The notes: generated from the sequence alone by a model not told the origin. A DNA stretch of 64,000 nt from Anthocerotibacter panamensis C109 (GCF_018389385.1 NZ_CP062698.1:2979501-3043500), one strand, 5' to 3'; positions 53,919-62,836 are shown, counted from the first letter of the stretch. Numbers and translations: made by a program.

Positions 53919-55493
53919 ATGCACGAACGAATCCTTTATGTCCGGCTACCCTGTAATCCCATCTTCCCGATTGGGGTCGTCTACTTGGCTGACCATGTCC
54001 ACAAGGTCTTCCCCGAGGTGACACAGGAAATTTTTGACCTGGGGGTAGTGCCTCCTCTGGATTACCACAAGGCGCTCTCCTGCAAAATTGATGAATTTCA
54101 GCCCACCCTGCTCCTCTATTCCTGGCGCGATATCCAAGTCTATGCCCCGGTAGGCGGACGGGCCGGGAATCCGCTTCAGAATGCCTTTGAATTTTTCTAT
54201 TCGCCGGACCTCCTGGTCAAGGCTCAAGCGGCTTTGGGCGGTCTGCGTCTGACCTACGATTACTACAGCGAACTTTGGCGTAACTTGGGGCTAATTCGCC
54301 TGGGCTCGGAGAAAGCTCGTCAGTATCATCCGCGCGCGCGCGTCGTCATCGGTGGCGGAGCGGTGAGTGTCTTCTATGAACAGTTAGGGCCGCAAGTGCC
54401 TCGGGGCACCATCATTTCTGTAGGCGAAGGCGAACTCTTGTTAGAAAAGCTCCTCCGTCACGAAAGCATTGCCAGCGAACGCTGTTATGTAGCTGGGGAG
54501 GCCAAACCCCGCCCCCACCTCATTGACGAGAAACCCACTGAGCTGGTTAAGACCGCAGTGGACTATAGCTACATCGAAACCATCTGGTCGGATTTGGGCT
54601 ATTACCTGGGTGGCGACTTCTATATTGGGGTCCAGACCAAGCGCGGCTGTCCCCATAACTGTATCTACTGCATCTACACCGTAGTTGAGGGCAAGCGCGT
54701 CCGCGTTAATCCCGCCGATGAAGTCGTCCACGAGATGCGCCAACTCTATGACCGAGGCATCCGCAACTTCTGGTTCACTGATGCACAGTTTATTCCCTCT
54801 AAGCTGTACATTCCCGGTTGTATCGAGTTGCTGGAGAAGATCAAAACCTCGGGGATGAAGGACATCCATTGGGCGGCCTATATCCGGGCGGACAACGTCA
54901 CCCCTGAAGTGGCGAAGCTCATGGCCGAGACGGGGATGAATTATTTTGAAATCGGTATCACTTCCGGTTCTCAAAAGCTGATCCGCAAGATGCGCCTCGG
55001 CTACAACCTCAGAGTCGTTCTGGAGAATGCGCGGGGTCTCAAGGCTGCCGGGTACAACGATCTAGTTTCTGTGAATTACTCTTTTAATGTGATTGGGGAG
55101 ACCCTGGAGACGATCCGCGAGACGATCACCTACCATCGGGAACTAGAGGCCATTTTTGGCCGGGACAATGTCGATCCTGCGATCTTCTTCATCGGACTGC
55201 AACCACACACCGGGCTGGAGGAGTACGCCCTCAAAAACCACATCCTCGATCCCAACTACAACCCGATGGAGATGACCCCCTGGTCCGCCCGCAAACTGCT
55301 CTGGAACCCAGAGCCCTTAGGTTCATTTCTGGGCGAAGTCTGTCTGGAGGCGTGGCAGAAGAACCCCAACGACTTCGGGCGCACGGTGATGGACTTATTG
55401 GAAGCACGATTGGGCTGTGCCCCACTCGAGCAGGCGCTCACCGCTCCGGTGGAGGAGCCCTCCGACCGTCCCCTCGCAGGAACCACCCGATGA
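53919..55493 (+). CDS. B12-binding-type radical SAM protein (PSII high-light acclimation family)
   Basis: The 524-residue product has an N-terminal cobalamin-binding-like region and the radical SAM [4Fe-4S] motif RGCPHNCIYC (Cys244, Cys248, Cys251). Its sequence (VRLPCNPIFPIGVVYLADHV, NPLQNAFEFFY, FWFTDAQFIPSKLYI) matches a cyanobacterial family linked by annotation to photosystem II high-light acclimation. The substrate is not known. The start at 53919 is chosen by family alignment. It lies 61 bp after trpF on the same strand and overlaps the next gene by four bases. Confidence 0.8.
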   Translation: MHERILYVRLPCNPIFPIGVVYLADHVHKVFPEVTQEIFDLGVVPPLDYHKALSCKIDEFQPTLLLYSWRDIQVYAPVGGRAGNPLQNAFEFFYSPDLLVKAQAALGGLRLTYDYYSELWRNLGLIRLGSEKARQYHPRARVVIGGGAVSVFYEQLGPQVPRGTIISVGEGELLLEKLLRHESIASERCYVAGEAKPRPHLIDEKPTELVKTAVDYSYIETIWSDLGYYLGGDFYIGVQTKRGCPHNCIYCIYTVVEGKRVRVNPADEVVHEMRQLYDRGIRNFWFTDAQFIPSKLYIPGCIELLEKIKTSGMKDIHWAAYIRADNVTPEVAKLMAETGMNYFEIGITSGSQKLIRKMRLGYNLRVVLENARGLKAAGYNDLVSVNYSFNVIGETLETIRETITYHRELEAIFGRDNVDPAIFFIGLQPHTGLEEYALKNHILDPNYNPMEMTPWSARKLLWNPEPLGSFLGEVCLEAWQKNPNDFGRTVMDLLEARLGCAPLEQALTAPVEEPSDRPLAGTTR

Positions 55494-55981
55494 AGCGTCG
55501 CTTTGTCTTTGGATATCTCGTTGGAACTATGGTGGCACCCGACCTCTTGGCACAGGGTCTGACGTTTGGGGCGGATACGGATAAGACCCTGAAGTATCGG
55601 CTCCAGGATGGCAGTCCCCGGACCCGAGACCGCTATGTCCTCATGTTTAAGACCCTACCCGCTCCTACTAGGGGTCTCCAAGTGCTCTACGAAAGCAACT
55701 TTGACGGTCAGATCGACCCTACGCGTATCTCGGTATACGGAAGTAAAAGTGAGACTGCGTACGCAACTAAAACGATTGACCTCGACCGCACCGCCCGAGC
55801 GCTAACGATTCAGTTTGCCCAACCCATCCCCCAAGGAGAAATGCCAGAAATCCGGCTCGATGAGGTCTTCAATCCCTCTGTGGACGGGGTGTATCAATTT
55901 CGTGGGCGCTACTTGAGCAATGGTCCGTTTCCGGCTTTCCTGTACATAGGCGACTGGTTCATTACGATTGGCATCGCCTGA
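55490..55981 (+). CDS. DUF2808-like secreted protein
   Basis: A short signal peptide (RRFVFGYLVGTMVAPDLLAQ) leads to a beta-rich region of about 140 residues (RDRYVLMFKTLPAPTRGLQV, ALTIQFAQPIPQGE), similar to DUF2808 of cyanobacteria. The start at 55490 overlaps the radical SAM stop by ATGA, so both may be translated together. Function is unknown. Confidence 0.65.
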   Translation: MKRRFVFGYLVGTMVAPDLLAQGLTFGADTDKTLKYRLQDGSPRTRDRYVLMFKTLPAPTRGLQVLYESNFDGQIDPTRISVYGSKSETAYATKTIDLDRTARALTIQFAQPIPQGEMPEIRLDEVFNPSVDGVYQFRGRYLSNGPFPAFLYIGDWFITIGIA

Positions 55982-55995
55982 ACAACCACCGTTGT

Positions 55996-56020
55996 ACGGC
56001 TTGGGTTGACAGCCGTTTTA
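55996..56020 (+). terminator. Intrinsic terminator after the DUF2808-like gene
   Basis: ACGGCT pairs with AGCCGT across a nine-base loop, followed by TTTTATT. It closes the trpF to DUF2808 operon. Confidence 0.7.
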
Positions 56021-56262
56021 TTGCTCAGTAGCGCAAGGCCAACTTTTGCTAGGGGCACAGCGGCGGGCAGTGTCATGGAATTTTTCATCTAAATTTCTGG
56101 AACAAAAACAGCCCGTTGGCCTTCTTTCCAGGGAAATGGACTTTTGAATAGACCTTGTAACACTTCTTCTACGCTCCGCCTGCTTCTAAGTTTAGCTGAC
56201 CCGTGTGTACACGCAGCTCGACTGAAACAAACAACCATTTCCGTGTGCCTGTAGAGGAAAAA

Positions 56263-57198
56263 ATGACGATCTGGCTGGAACTTCTTGAACCACTGGCCCG
56301 GACTGCTATAGCCGCGCTCTTTAACAGCCTCTGGCAGGCCCTGGTTCTGGTGGTTCCGGTCTGGGGGCTCTTTCGACTCAGTCGCAGGACTACGGCTAGA
56401 ACCCGCTATGGCATCTGGAGTTTCATTCTTGCGGTAGTTGTACTCCTCCCTTTTTTGGCGCTGGGTTCGCTGATCTACAGCCCCGAGCGGGCTCAGATTC
56501 CCGTGGTTCTGAAGCAAGTTTCCTACCAGAAGCAGTGTCCGCCCCTGTGGGCTGCTTCGGTAGTGGTCAAGGTTCCTGAGAAGGTGTCTGCCACTTCCGG
56601 TGCACCTGATCCTGTGGACTTCTGGGCGATACTCTTCCCTGTCCAACTCCTGCCGGGGCAATGGCCGCTCCTGCTCTTTGGCCTCTGGTCGATGGTTTTT
56701 CTAGGGATGTGCGCTCGCATCTTTTGGAGCTATGTCTACCTGAACAGGCTCCAGCAGCGCAGCCGTAAGCTACCTGTCCCCGGACTGGCGCGGCTAAGAC
56801 CGTGGTTAGCAGACACGCGACGTTCGGTGCGCCTGGGTGCCTCTCGGGAGGTCCCGTTACCGGTGGTCGTGGGGCTGGTGCATCCGGTGATCCTCTTCCC
56901 GGAGCGGATGCTGGAGCAGTTGAGCGAAGCGGAGCTAGAGCGGATCATGCTCCATGCTTTAGCCCACCTAGAGCGTTGGGATAATTGGGCGCACCTGGGC
57001 CAGAAACTGGTTGAGGCCATGTTTTTCTTTCATCCGGTGGTGTTGTGGGTCGCGCGGCAGTTGCACTTAGAGCGTGAACGAGCCTGTGACGATTGGGTTA
57101 CAGCCATGACCGGACAAGCCCATCCCCTCGCGCACTGTCTGACCCGGTGGGTAGAACTGACAACCTTCCCTTACCACCCGCTACTGACCCCACCGTGA
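56263..57198 (+). CDS. M56 (BlaR1/MecR1-like) peptidase with altered active site
   Basis: The product (311 residues) has N-terminal membrane segments (LWQALVLVVPVWGLFRL, SFILAVVVLLPFLALGS) and an M56-type domain, PVVVGLVHPVILFPERM through HALAHLERWDNWAHLGQKLV and RQLHLERERACDDW. In active M56 enzymes the first motif is HExxH; here it reads HALAH (His231, Ala232, His235), so the catalytic Glu is missing. The protein ends soon after ACDDW, without the usual C-terminal sensor. The neighbouring BlaI-type repressor gene is absent. It may be a decayed or signalling-only protein. Confidence 0.75.
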   Translation: MTIWLELLEPLARTAIAALFNSLWQALVLVVPVWGLFRLSRRTTARTRYGIWSFILAVVVLLPFLALGSLIYSPERAQIPVVLKQVSYQKQCPPLWAASVVVKVPEKVSATSGAPDPVDFWAILFPVQLLPGQWPLLLFGLWSMVFLGMCARIFWSYVYLNRLQQRSRKLPVPGLARLRPWLADTRRSVRLGASREVPLPVVVGLVHPVILFPERMLEQLSEAELERIMLHALAHLERWDNWAHLGQKLVEAMFFFHPVVLWVARQLHLERERACDDWVTAMTGQAHPLAHCLTRWVELTTFPYHPLLTPP

Positions 57199-57316
57199 TC
57201 GAGTATGGTGACAGAGAAAAACTATTTTTCAACTATGACCGTAGTACTAACAGTGGATTAGCGGGCTCTGGAAGCCGTGCTACAACTAAAAAGCCACATT
57301 CACCCCACAGCTCGTC

Positions 57317-57649
57317 ATGGACACCTACTACCATCCCAAAGACCTCGCGCACTTCCCCGATATTGGTCGGGATGCTCCAGAACTGTGGTCAAAATTTATG
57401 GCTTGGTACACAGCGGTGTTTGCTGAGGGGGCACTCAGCGAGCGGGAGAAGGCGCTTATTGCTCTGGCGGTGGCTCATACGGTCCAATGTCCCTACTGCA
57501 TCGATGCCTACAGCACTGCTTGTCTGGAGAAAGGGGCAGATCTAGAGCAGATGACCGAAGCCCTCCACGTTGCAGCAGCCATCCGGGGCGGGTCCTCTCT
57601 AGTCCATGGGGTGCAAATGCGTACCCACGTCCACAAGCTTTCCATGTAA
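57317..57649 (+). CDS. Carboxymuconolactone decarboxylase/AhpD-like protein paired with ArsS
   Basis: The 110-residue product has the AhpD-like redox motif QCPYCIDAYS (Cys58, Cys61) within HTVQCPYCIDAYSTACLEKG. In many bacteria, selenoprotein forms of this protein sit next to a radical SAM protein of arsenosugar biosynthesis; here both positions are Cys. The gene lies 9 bp upstream of the ArsS-like gene on the same strand. Its exact reaction is not known. Confidence 0.85.
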   Translation: MDTYYHPKDLAHFPDIGRDAPELWSKFMAWYTAVFAEGALSEREKALIALAVAHTVQCPYCIDAYSTACLEKGADLEQMTEALHVAAAIRGGSSLVHGVQMRTHVHKLSM

Positions 57650-57658
57650 AGGTTCACC

Positions 57659-58693
57659 ATGCCAGAGACCTCCCCGACCCTGCTCAAGCGGTCCCATCCC
57701 CTTGCGTCTGCGGACAGCCAACGCCAAGTCCTAGACCAAATTGTAACCCCATCTTTTGCTGAAGCAGTGGCTGGGGCGGGCTACCGTCCGCTCAAAGCTC
57801 GGAGTATCGAAGTCCTCCAGATCAATCTGGGGAAACGCTGCAATCAGACCTGCCGCCATTGCCATGTGGATGCGGGGCCTGACCGCCCGGAGGTCATGTC
57901 CGAAGAGGTACTGGAGGCGTGCCTGAATTTTTTGGCAGCTCGTGATATCCCGACAGTCGATATTACCGGGGGGGCACCGGAGTTACATCCGGGCTTCCGG
58001 GTATTGGTGGAGCGTGCCCGCGCCTTGGGTCGTCAGGTCATAGACCGCTGCAACTTGACGATTACCCGTCTACCTAACTATGCCTACTTGCCAGAATTTC
58101 TGGCACGCCATCACGTCGAAGTAGTCGCTTCACTCCCTGCCTATGGGATCAAACAGACGGACCTCCAACGCGGTGGTGGGGTCTTCAGTGAGTCGATTCT
58201 GGCGCTCCAGCACTTCAACGAATTGGGCTATGGCGTCGAGGGTACGGGGCTGGTCTTAAATCTGGTGACCAATCCCGTGGGAGCCTTTTTGCCGGGGAAT
58301 CAGGTGTCTCTGGAGCGCGAGTGGAAGCGCGAACTCAAGCGCCGCCACGGGATCGTCTTTAACAAGCTCTATACCATCACCAACATGCCCATCAGCCGCT
58401 TTTTAGAATTTCTGGAGACATCTCAAAATCTGGAGAGCTATATGGAGCGCCTAATTCAGGCATTTAATCCACAGGCGGTGGCGGGGCTGATGTGTCGCTC
58501 CACGCTCTCGGTAGGCTGGGATGGCAAGCTCTATGACTGTGATTTCAACCAAATGCTCGACATGGCGCTACCCCAGCATATGCTCGATATCCAGCTAGGG
58601 GAATTGGAGGAGCGGGTGATCCAGACTGGAGCGCACTGCTTTGGATGTACAGCTGGAGCGGGCTCTAGTTGTGGCGGGGTGACGACGGGATAG
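57659..58693 (+). CDS. ArsS-like radical SAM protein (arsenosugar biosynthesis family)
   Basis: This radical SAM protein has CNQTCRHC (Cys61, Cys65, Cys68) and the C-terminal Cys-rich part CFGCTAGAGSSCGG, typical of the ArsS family that adds a 5-deoxyadenosyl group to dimethylarsenic. It pairs with the AhpD-like gene. ArsM and an arsenic regulator are not in the window, so a role in arsenosugar synthesis is inferred from the family. Confidence 0.85.
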   Translation: MPETSPTLLKRSHPLASADSQRQVLDQIVTPSFAEAVAGAGYRPLKARSIEVLQINLGKRCNQTCRHCHVDAGPDRPEVMSEEVLEACLNFLAARDIPTVDITGGAPELHPGFRVLVERARALGRQVIDRCNLTITRLPNYAYLPEFLARHHVEVVASLPAYGIKQTDLQRGGGVFSESILALQHFNELGYGVEGTGLVLNLVTNPVGAFLPGNQVSLEREWKRELKRRHGIVFNKLYTITNMPISRFLEFLETSQNLESYMERLIQAFNPQAVAGLMCRSTLSVGWDGKLYDCDFNQMLDMALPQHMLDIQLGELEERVIQTGAHCFGCTAGAGSSCGGVTTG

Positions 58694-58698
58694 TTTGC

Positions 58699-59058
58699 TT
58701 AGTTGCGTTGCCCGTTCAAGAGGGGGAGGCGGGTCTTGCAGCCACGGTTGAGAAAGCCGTCCACGCCCCAAACAGCGCACTCAGCGGAGCGGGTTATCCC
58801 TGGCTCGCGGTTGATGGTGTAATCACAAGAGACATATCCATTCTTGTCGGTGTCGAAAGCCTGACAACTGACCCCATTCACTTGCTCGCGCAGGACCGAA
58901 GCGACGTAATCGCGCAACTCGCTCTGCGCATAGGACCGCCCAAACAGGAATTGCCCAACTCCTTGCCCTATGGTGAGCAGGCAGATAGCCAAAGCTACAA
59001 GCACCCCTGCAACGAAAATCAAGATATTGAGCGGACTGAACAGTTTGAATTTGCTCAT
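58699..59058 (-). CDS. Single-helix membrane protein with EF-like Asp motif
   Basis: The 119-residue product has one N-terminal membrane helix (ILIFVAGVLVALAICLLTIG) and a soluble part with CQAFDTDKNGYVSCDYT, which resembles a calcium-binding loop (DTDKNGYV) between two cysteines. No family is recognised. It ends 5 bp after the stop of the ArsS-like gene, convergently. Confidence 0.6.
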   Translation of the reverse strand: MSKFKLFSPLNILIFVAGVLVALAICLLTIGQGVGQFLFGRSYAQSELRDYVASVLREQVNGVSCQAFDTDKNGYVSCDYTINREPGITRSAECAVWGVDGFLNRGCKTRLPLLNGQRN

Positions 59059-59148
59059 TGGGCCAGTTTAGTGGTTTTAGTAGTTTAAGTTTAACGGTTT
59101 CTTCTTATAGTCTACATCCCTGCGGCAAGCTAGCAGGCTAAGACTAAA

Positions 59149-59181
59149 GCTCCCAGCCCTAGTAAAACTAGAACTGGGAGC
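59149..59181 (-). terminator. Intrinsic terminator after the thioredoxin gene
   Basis: GCTCCCAG and CTGGGAGC pair around an inner stem CTAGT/ACTAG. In the minus direction a T-rich tail follows (TTTAGTCTTAG). It lies between the thioredoxin stop and the single-helix membrane protein gene. Confidence 0.7.
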
Positions 59182-59242
59182 CTATCAACGCTTTTACCAC
59201 GGTGCCACGGTCTGCGGTATTCAGCCGACAGAGGTCGCAGTT

Positions 59243-59701
59243 TTATTTTTTAGCGATAGCAGCGTTGAGGACCTCGGTGTAGGAGGTTTTGTCGGGATTG
59301 TTTTGGAACAAGGCCAGGATTTTCCCCGTGCCGGGGTCAATGATAGCGACCGTGCTCGTGCTGCTCTTGTTGGCTGCGAAGTATTTGGACAGACCCAGTT
59401 GCTCGGCTTTGGCTGCGGCTTGCTCGGCGGTCTTCCGGTCTGTGACATCAAGGACGACAAAATTGGCTTTACCCTTGTACTCCTCGCGCAGGGTCTCGAG
59501 GGTGGAGGCGATATTCTTACAGCCTGGGCACCAAGTGGCAAAAATATCGACTACGACCGGTTTGCCTTGAAGTTCTTTAGCAAGAGGCCCCAAAGAACCA
59601 ATATCTGTAGGCGGCGGGCTCGCCAGGGCCATAGGAGCCAGGGTCACAGGCACAGTAAGAAGCAGACCACCCAGACACAGCAGTGAAAGTAGTTTTTTCA
59701 T
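59243..59701 (-). CDS. Exported thioredoxin-like protein
   Basis: A signal peptide (KKLLSLLCLGGLLLTVPVTL) precedes a thioredoxin fold with active site FATWCPGCKNI, a cis-proline region near SSTSTVAIIDPGTGK, and an ending helix. The CPGC site is unlike the CGPC of cytosolic thioredoxins, fitting a periplasmic or lumenal disulfide exchanger. It is 152 residues. The gene is monocistronic. Confidence 0.85.
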   Translation of the reverse strand: MKKLLSLLCLGGLLLTVPVTLAPMALASPPPTDIGSLGPLAKELQGKPVVVDIFATWCPGCKNIASTLETLREEYKGKANFVVLDVTDRKTAEQAAAKAEQLGLSKYFAANKSSTSTVAIIDPGTGKILALFQNNPDKTSYTEVLNAAIAKK

Positions 59702-59897
59702 GAACGTTCTTCTCTCCCTAATGACGCATAGAGGTTACGTAGCAATGCGATAATCGGTTTGATTTTTGGATTCATTAGACTAAATAGTACAGTGGGACCA
59801 AAGAGGTCCACCAGAAAAGTTTTTATTTTCGCTCAGGTAATTATTGTGGCCCCCGGCTTTGGGTAGACCGGAAACCTCATCAGTCTGCCAGGGGGTT

Positions 59898-60116
59898 CTA
59901 GTCCGTTCCCACAGAGCTGTCGATTCTTTGCTGTGCCCAGGCTAGACAGGAGGCCGGGTCCGCCTCAATGACGGTATTGATACACCCTCCTCTAGGAGCT
60001 TGCAGGTAGACAGCGTGGCGCTGTTTCCCATGCAAGCGCCGATCCAGACCTTTGATCATGATGGTCCAACCCCTATAACTCTGCATCGGTCCCATGACAG
60101 CCCCACTAGCACGCAC
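59898..60116 (-). CDS. Small hypothetical protein, about 62-72 residues
   Basis: The frame encodes MQSYRGWTIMIKGLDRRLHG from an internal ATG (60086) with alternatives upstream. A segment GGCINTVIEADPASCLAW follows. No family is recognised. It is isolated, with gene-free stretches on both sides. Confidence 0.4.
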   Translation of the reverse strand: MRASGAVMGPMQSYRGWTIMIKGLDRRLHGKQRHAVYLQAPRGGCINTVIEADPASCLAWAQQRIDSSVGTD

Positions 60117-60223
60117 TCCAATACCTGTTTAAACCATAATTTACAGCTATACGCAAGGCAGAAAACGTAGAGTTTTAGGCGGTTTTACGCACTCCTTGAG
60201 GTCTCCAACTGATGTACAGTCGC

Positions 60224-60364
60224 TTAGGTTTCCAGAAGAACCCGACAGAATTTTTCGGGCTCGTCAGCAGAAATCAGAATGCGCGAAGCGCTGTAGTCTT
60301 TCAGAAATCCAGAAACTTTTACCGGGTGCACAAGGGTGATCTCCACGATAGAAGTAGTCCCCAT
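60224..60364 (-). CDS. Possible small protein, 46 residues
   Basis: A short frame downstream of the PadR-operon membrane gene encodes TSIVEITLVHPVKVSGFLKD and ends with DEPEKFCRVLLET. No family is recognised. It is on the same strand as the upstream membrane gene, 44 bp away. Confidence 0.35.
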   Translation of the reverse strand: MGTTSIVEITLVHPVKVSGFLKDYSASRILISADEPEKFCRVLLET

Positions 60365-60407
60365 CGTTAGGCAGGCTGTTCCCTTGGAGCGTTTACGCAC
60401 ATCCCGG

Positions 60408-60944
60408 CTATAGGACGGTAGGACCCGGAACCAACGGGCGGGAAGTGCACCCAAGTACCAGTGCTACCAGGACGACACTGGGAAAGAGGAGTCGGGTCCA
60501 GGGCAATCGTCCCTGTTTGACAGCAATCGCCGTATAGCCCACCCTGCCTTGACAGAGAACCAACCCCAGAAGCGCCGCCCAAAAAGAACCAGGATGTTCC
60601 TGATAGTGAATTAAAAGCGCCGCGCCGACCAATACCACACCCTGAAACCACAGCCGCAGCCGGACCCTCCAAACCGGTAACGCTCTTTGGGTCAACTCCT
60701 TGCCCAACTCCTCCAAATCCCCCAACCACTCCTCACGGTGTTGTGCGGGCAGGAGTACTGCCCACAGCGTCTTGCTCCCAACCATGGAGGAGAGAACCTT
60801 GAATAGCCCCAACTTTGCTTGGAATGAGGCAACTTTTGGGAACCAGTGCTCGCGTGGACGGGAATGTAAAAGAAGGGTCAGGAGTACAGGGAGTTTGAGG
60901 ATGAGGAGCGCCACTGCGATGTACGCCAGGGTTCTTCCGGTCAT
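60408..60944 (-). CDS. Membrane protein of a PadR-linked operon
   Basis: The 178-residue product has a first membrane helix (AYIAVALLILKLPVLLTLLL), a soluble part with AQHREEWLGDLEELGKELTQ, and later membrane helices. The E-E-W-L-G-D-L-E-E part is like proteins encoded beside PadR regulators. It follows the PadR gene by 4 bp. Its role is unknown. Confidence 0.7.
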   Translation of the reverse strand: MTGRTLAYIAVALLILKLPVLLTLLLHSRPREHWFPKVASFQAKLGLFKVLSSMVGSKTLWAVLLPAQHREEWLGDLEELGKELTQRALPVWRVRLRLWFQGVVLVGAALLIHYQEHPGSFWAALLGLVLCQGRVGYTAIAVKQGRLPWTRLLFPSVVLVALVLGCTSRPLVPGPTVL

Positions 60945-60948
60945 CGCC

Positions 60949-61284
60949 CTAACCCCCCGCAGGTTCCCAGGCAGCTAAGGCTACCCGGATCAGTTGCACC
61001 TCATGCAGTGCCGTTTCCCCGAGCCCCGTCAGTTGGTAGTATCTGCGCCGCGCTCCGCCGCGCTCCTCAGGGGTCTCATCGCCCCACCGGGAGGTGACAA
61101 AACCCTTCTTCTGTAGGCGGTGCAAGGTCGGATAGAGTGAACCAAAGCCGATCTGTCGCCTGCCGCTCGTCGCCTCCTCAAAAGCTTTGAGGATCTGCAA
61201 ACCGTATAACTCGCGCCCTGAGAGCACCGTGAGCAGGTTCTCCTCCAGAGCAGACAAGGTGAAGCTTTCTGGCTGGTCCTTCAT
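60949..61284 (-). CDS. PadR-family transcriptional regulator
   Basis: The 111-residue protein has the PadR winged helix: SALEENLLTVLSGRELYGLQ, IGFGSLYPTLHRLQKKGFV, and ARRRYYQLTGLGETALHE. Such regulators often control an adjacent membrane protein. The start at 61284 follows the family; a longer start at 61323 is less likely. A palindrome upstream may be its own operator. Confidence 0.9.
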   Translation of the reverse strand: MKDQPESFTLSALEENLLTVLSGRELYGLQILKAFEEATSGRRQIGFGSLYPTLHRLQKKGFVTSRWGDETPEERGGARRRYYQLTGLGETALHEVQLIRVALAAWEPAGG

Positions 61285-61325
61285 CGCGACGCGCCTCTTG
61301 AATATCTTGATAGTATCATACAATT

Positions 61326-61339
61326 TTGATATATATCAA
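61326..61339. promoter_or_regulatory. Perfect 14-bp palindrome before the PadR gene
   Basis: TTGATATATATCAA is its own reverse complement. On the minus strand it overlaps a likely -35 (TTGATA), and TACTAT, 18 bases on, could be the -10. This fits autoregulation by PadR. Confidence 0.5.
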
Positions 61340-61497
61340 GTCAGGGGCCATCTTTGACAAGCGAAAATGCCCAAATACTCTGGAGGTTTTGCACGACAGC
61401 CGCGCTTATGGAACGCTGCATTCCGTCAAAAAAGTTTAGCGGACCCTGTGCAACAATACAGGCATCTACCCTTTAGTTGACAAAACCAGAGGTGACC

Positions 61498-62127
61498 ATG
61501 ATTGATCTTTATACCTGGGGCACCCCGAACGGTCAAAAAGCCTCGATCATGCTTGAGGAAAGTGGTCTGTCCTATACCGTACACCCCATAAACATCACCA
61601 AAGGGGAGCAGCGTACCCCTGAATATCTCCAGATCAACCCCAATGGCAAAATCCCCGCCATCGTGGACCGGGAAGTGGGGGACGGGCTGGCAGTGTTTGA
61701 ATCTGGGGCAATCTTGATCTATGTAGCGGAAAAATCGGGCCGATTGCTCGCGCCCTCGGGGCCTGAGCGGGCACAAACCCTCTGTTGGGTCTTCTGGCAG
61801 GTGGGAGGGCTGGGGCCAATGATTGGTCAGTGGGGGCATTTCGCGCGGGCGGCCTCCGAAAAAATCCCCTACGCGATCAACCGCTATTTCGAGGAGAGCC
61901 TGCGCCTGTTGGGGGTCCTAGACAAGCATCTGGAGGGCCGGGAATACCTTACAGCGCACTATTCCATTGCCGACATCGCCAACTATCCCTGGGTAGCCGG
62001 TGGGTTTAAGTTCATCGGGTCGCAGCACCCGGAAATCCCGTCGCGTTTCTGCAATCTGCAACCCTGGCTGGATCGAGTTGGTCAACGGCCTACAGTTATT
62101 GCAGGCATGAGCATTCCAAACGTTTAA
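61498..62127 (+). CDS. Glutathione S-transferase family protein (YfcG-like)
   Basis: The 209-residue protein has a GST N-terminal domain, IDLYTWGTPNGQKASIMLEE, with the conserved INPNGKIPAIVD and GAILIYVAEKSG motifs, and a helical C-terminal domain. The start with TPNGQK is typical of YfcG/YghU-type disulfide reductases. It precedes the flavin reductase by 14 bp, so they likely form an operon. Confidence 0.9.
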   Translation: MIDLYTWGTPNGQKASIMLEESGLSYTVHPINITKGEQRTPEYLQINPNGKIPAIVDREVGDGLAVFESGAILIYVAEKSGRLLAPSGPERAQTLCWVFWQVGGLGPMIGQWGHFARAASEKIPYAINRYFEESLRLLGVLDKHLEGREYLTAHYSIADIANYPWVAGGFKFIGSQHPEIPSRFCNLQPWLDRVGQRPTVIAGMSIPNV

Positions 62128-62141
62128 GGAGACCAACCCCG

Positions 62142-62720
62142 ATGGCGACTATCCCCAAAATCCTGGCTTTTGCCGGGAGCACCCGTGTCGATTCCTACAA
62201 CAAAAAGCTCGTCAAGATTGCGGCGGCGGGTGCCGCTACTGCCGGGGCTGAAGTGACTTATATAGATTTGCGCGACCTACCCATGCCCTTATTTGATGAG
62301 GACGTGGAGGCCAAAGAAGGGATGCACCCCAATGCACTGACGTTTAAGAACTTGCTGATGGAGCACCAAGGGCTGCTGATTGCTTCGCCAGAGTACAACA
62401 GTTCGATCACCGCTGTCCTCAAGAATGCCCTTGACTGGGCTTCGCGTCCCGCACTGGGAGAGCCTCCGCTGGCGGCTTTTTCGGGCAAGGTTGCGGCGAT
62501 CATGAGTACTTCTCCAGGAGCCCTTGGCGGTTTGCGGGGTCTGGTCCATCTGCGCGCGATCTTAAGCAATATTGGGGTCTTGGTGCTACCGGGTCAGGTG
62601 GCAGTCCCCAAAGCCTACGAGATGTTTAAGGACGATGGGACGCTCAAAGATGCTAAAAAGCAGCAGTCCATCGAAAAACTCGCAGAAAGTGTCGCTACGA
62701 TCCTGCTCAAGCTGTCCTGA
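62142..62720 (+). CDS. NADPH-dependent FMN reductase
   Basis: The flavodoxin-like fold is clear: ILAFAGSTRVDSYNKKLVK with the phosphate loop, then SPEYNSSITAVLKNALDWAS, and MSTSPGALGGLRGLVHLRAI. Such proteins reduce quinones, azo dyes or chromate in other bacteria. It is 192 residues. It may form an operon with the GST gene and accA. Confidence 0.9.
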   Translation: MATIPKILAFAGSTRVDSYNKKLVKIAAAGAATAGAEVTYIDLRDLPMPLFDEDVEAKEGMHPNALTFKNLLMEHQGLLIASPEYNSSITAVLKNALDWASRPALGEPPLAAFSGKVAAIMSTSPGALGGLRGLVHLRAILSNIGVLVLPGQVAVPKAYEMFKDDGTLKDAKKQQSIEKLAESVATILLKLS

Positions 62721-62836
62721 GCCTGTGCTTAAGACCCTCCGCGCGCGCTTTGGCTCAGGCTGCTGACCACGGTAGATTCTGGGGTCCTTCCGGGTTACTG
62801 AAGCTCGCCAAGTTCCGTTATTCTAAAAGAAAGCAG

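Noticed and set aside
59790-59815. Hairpin GTGGGACC/GGTCCAC as a terminator
   Set aside because: It lies upstream of the thioredoxin gene without a clear gene ending into it; the T run is separated from the stem by several bases.
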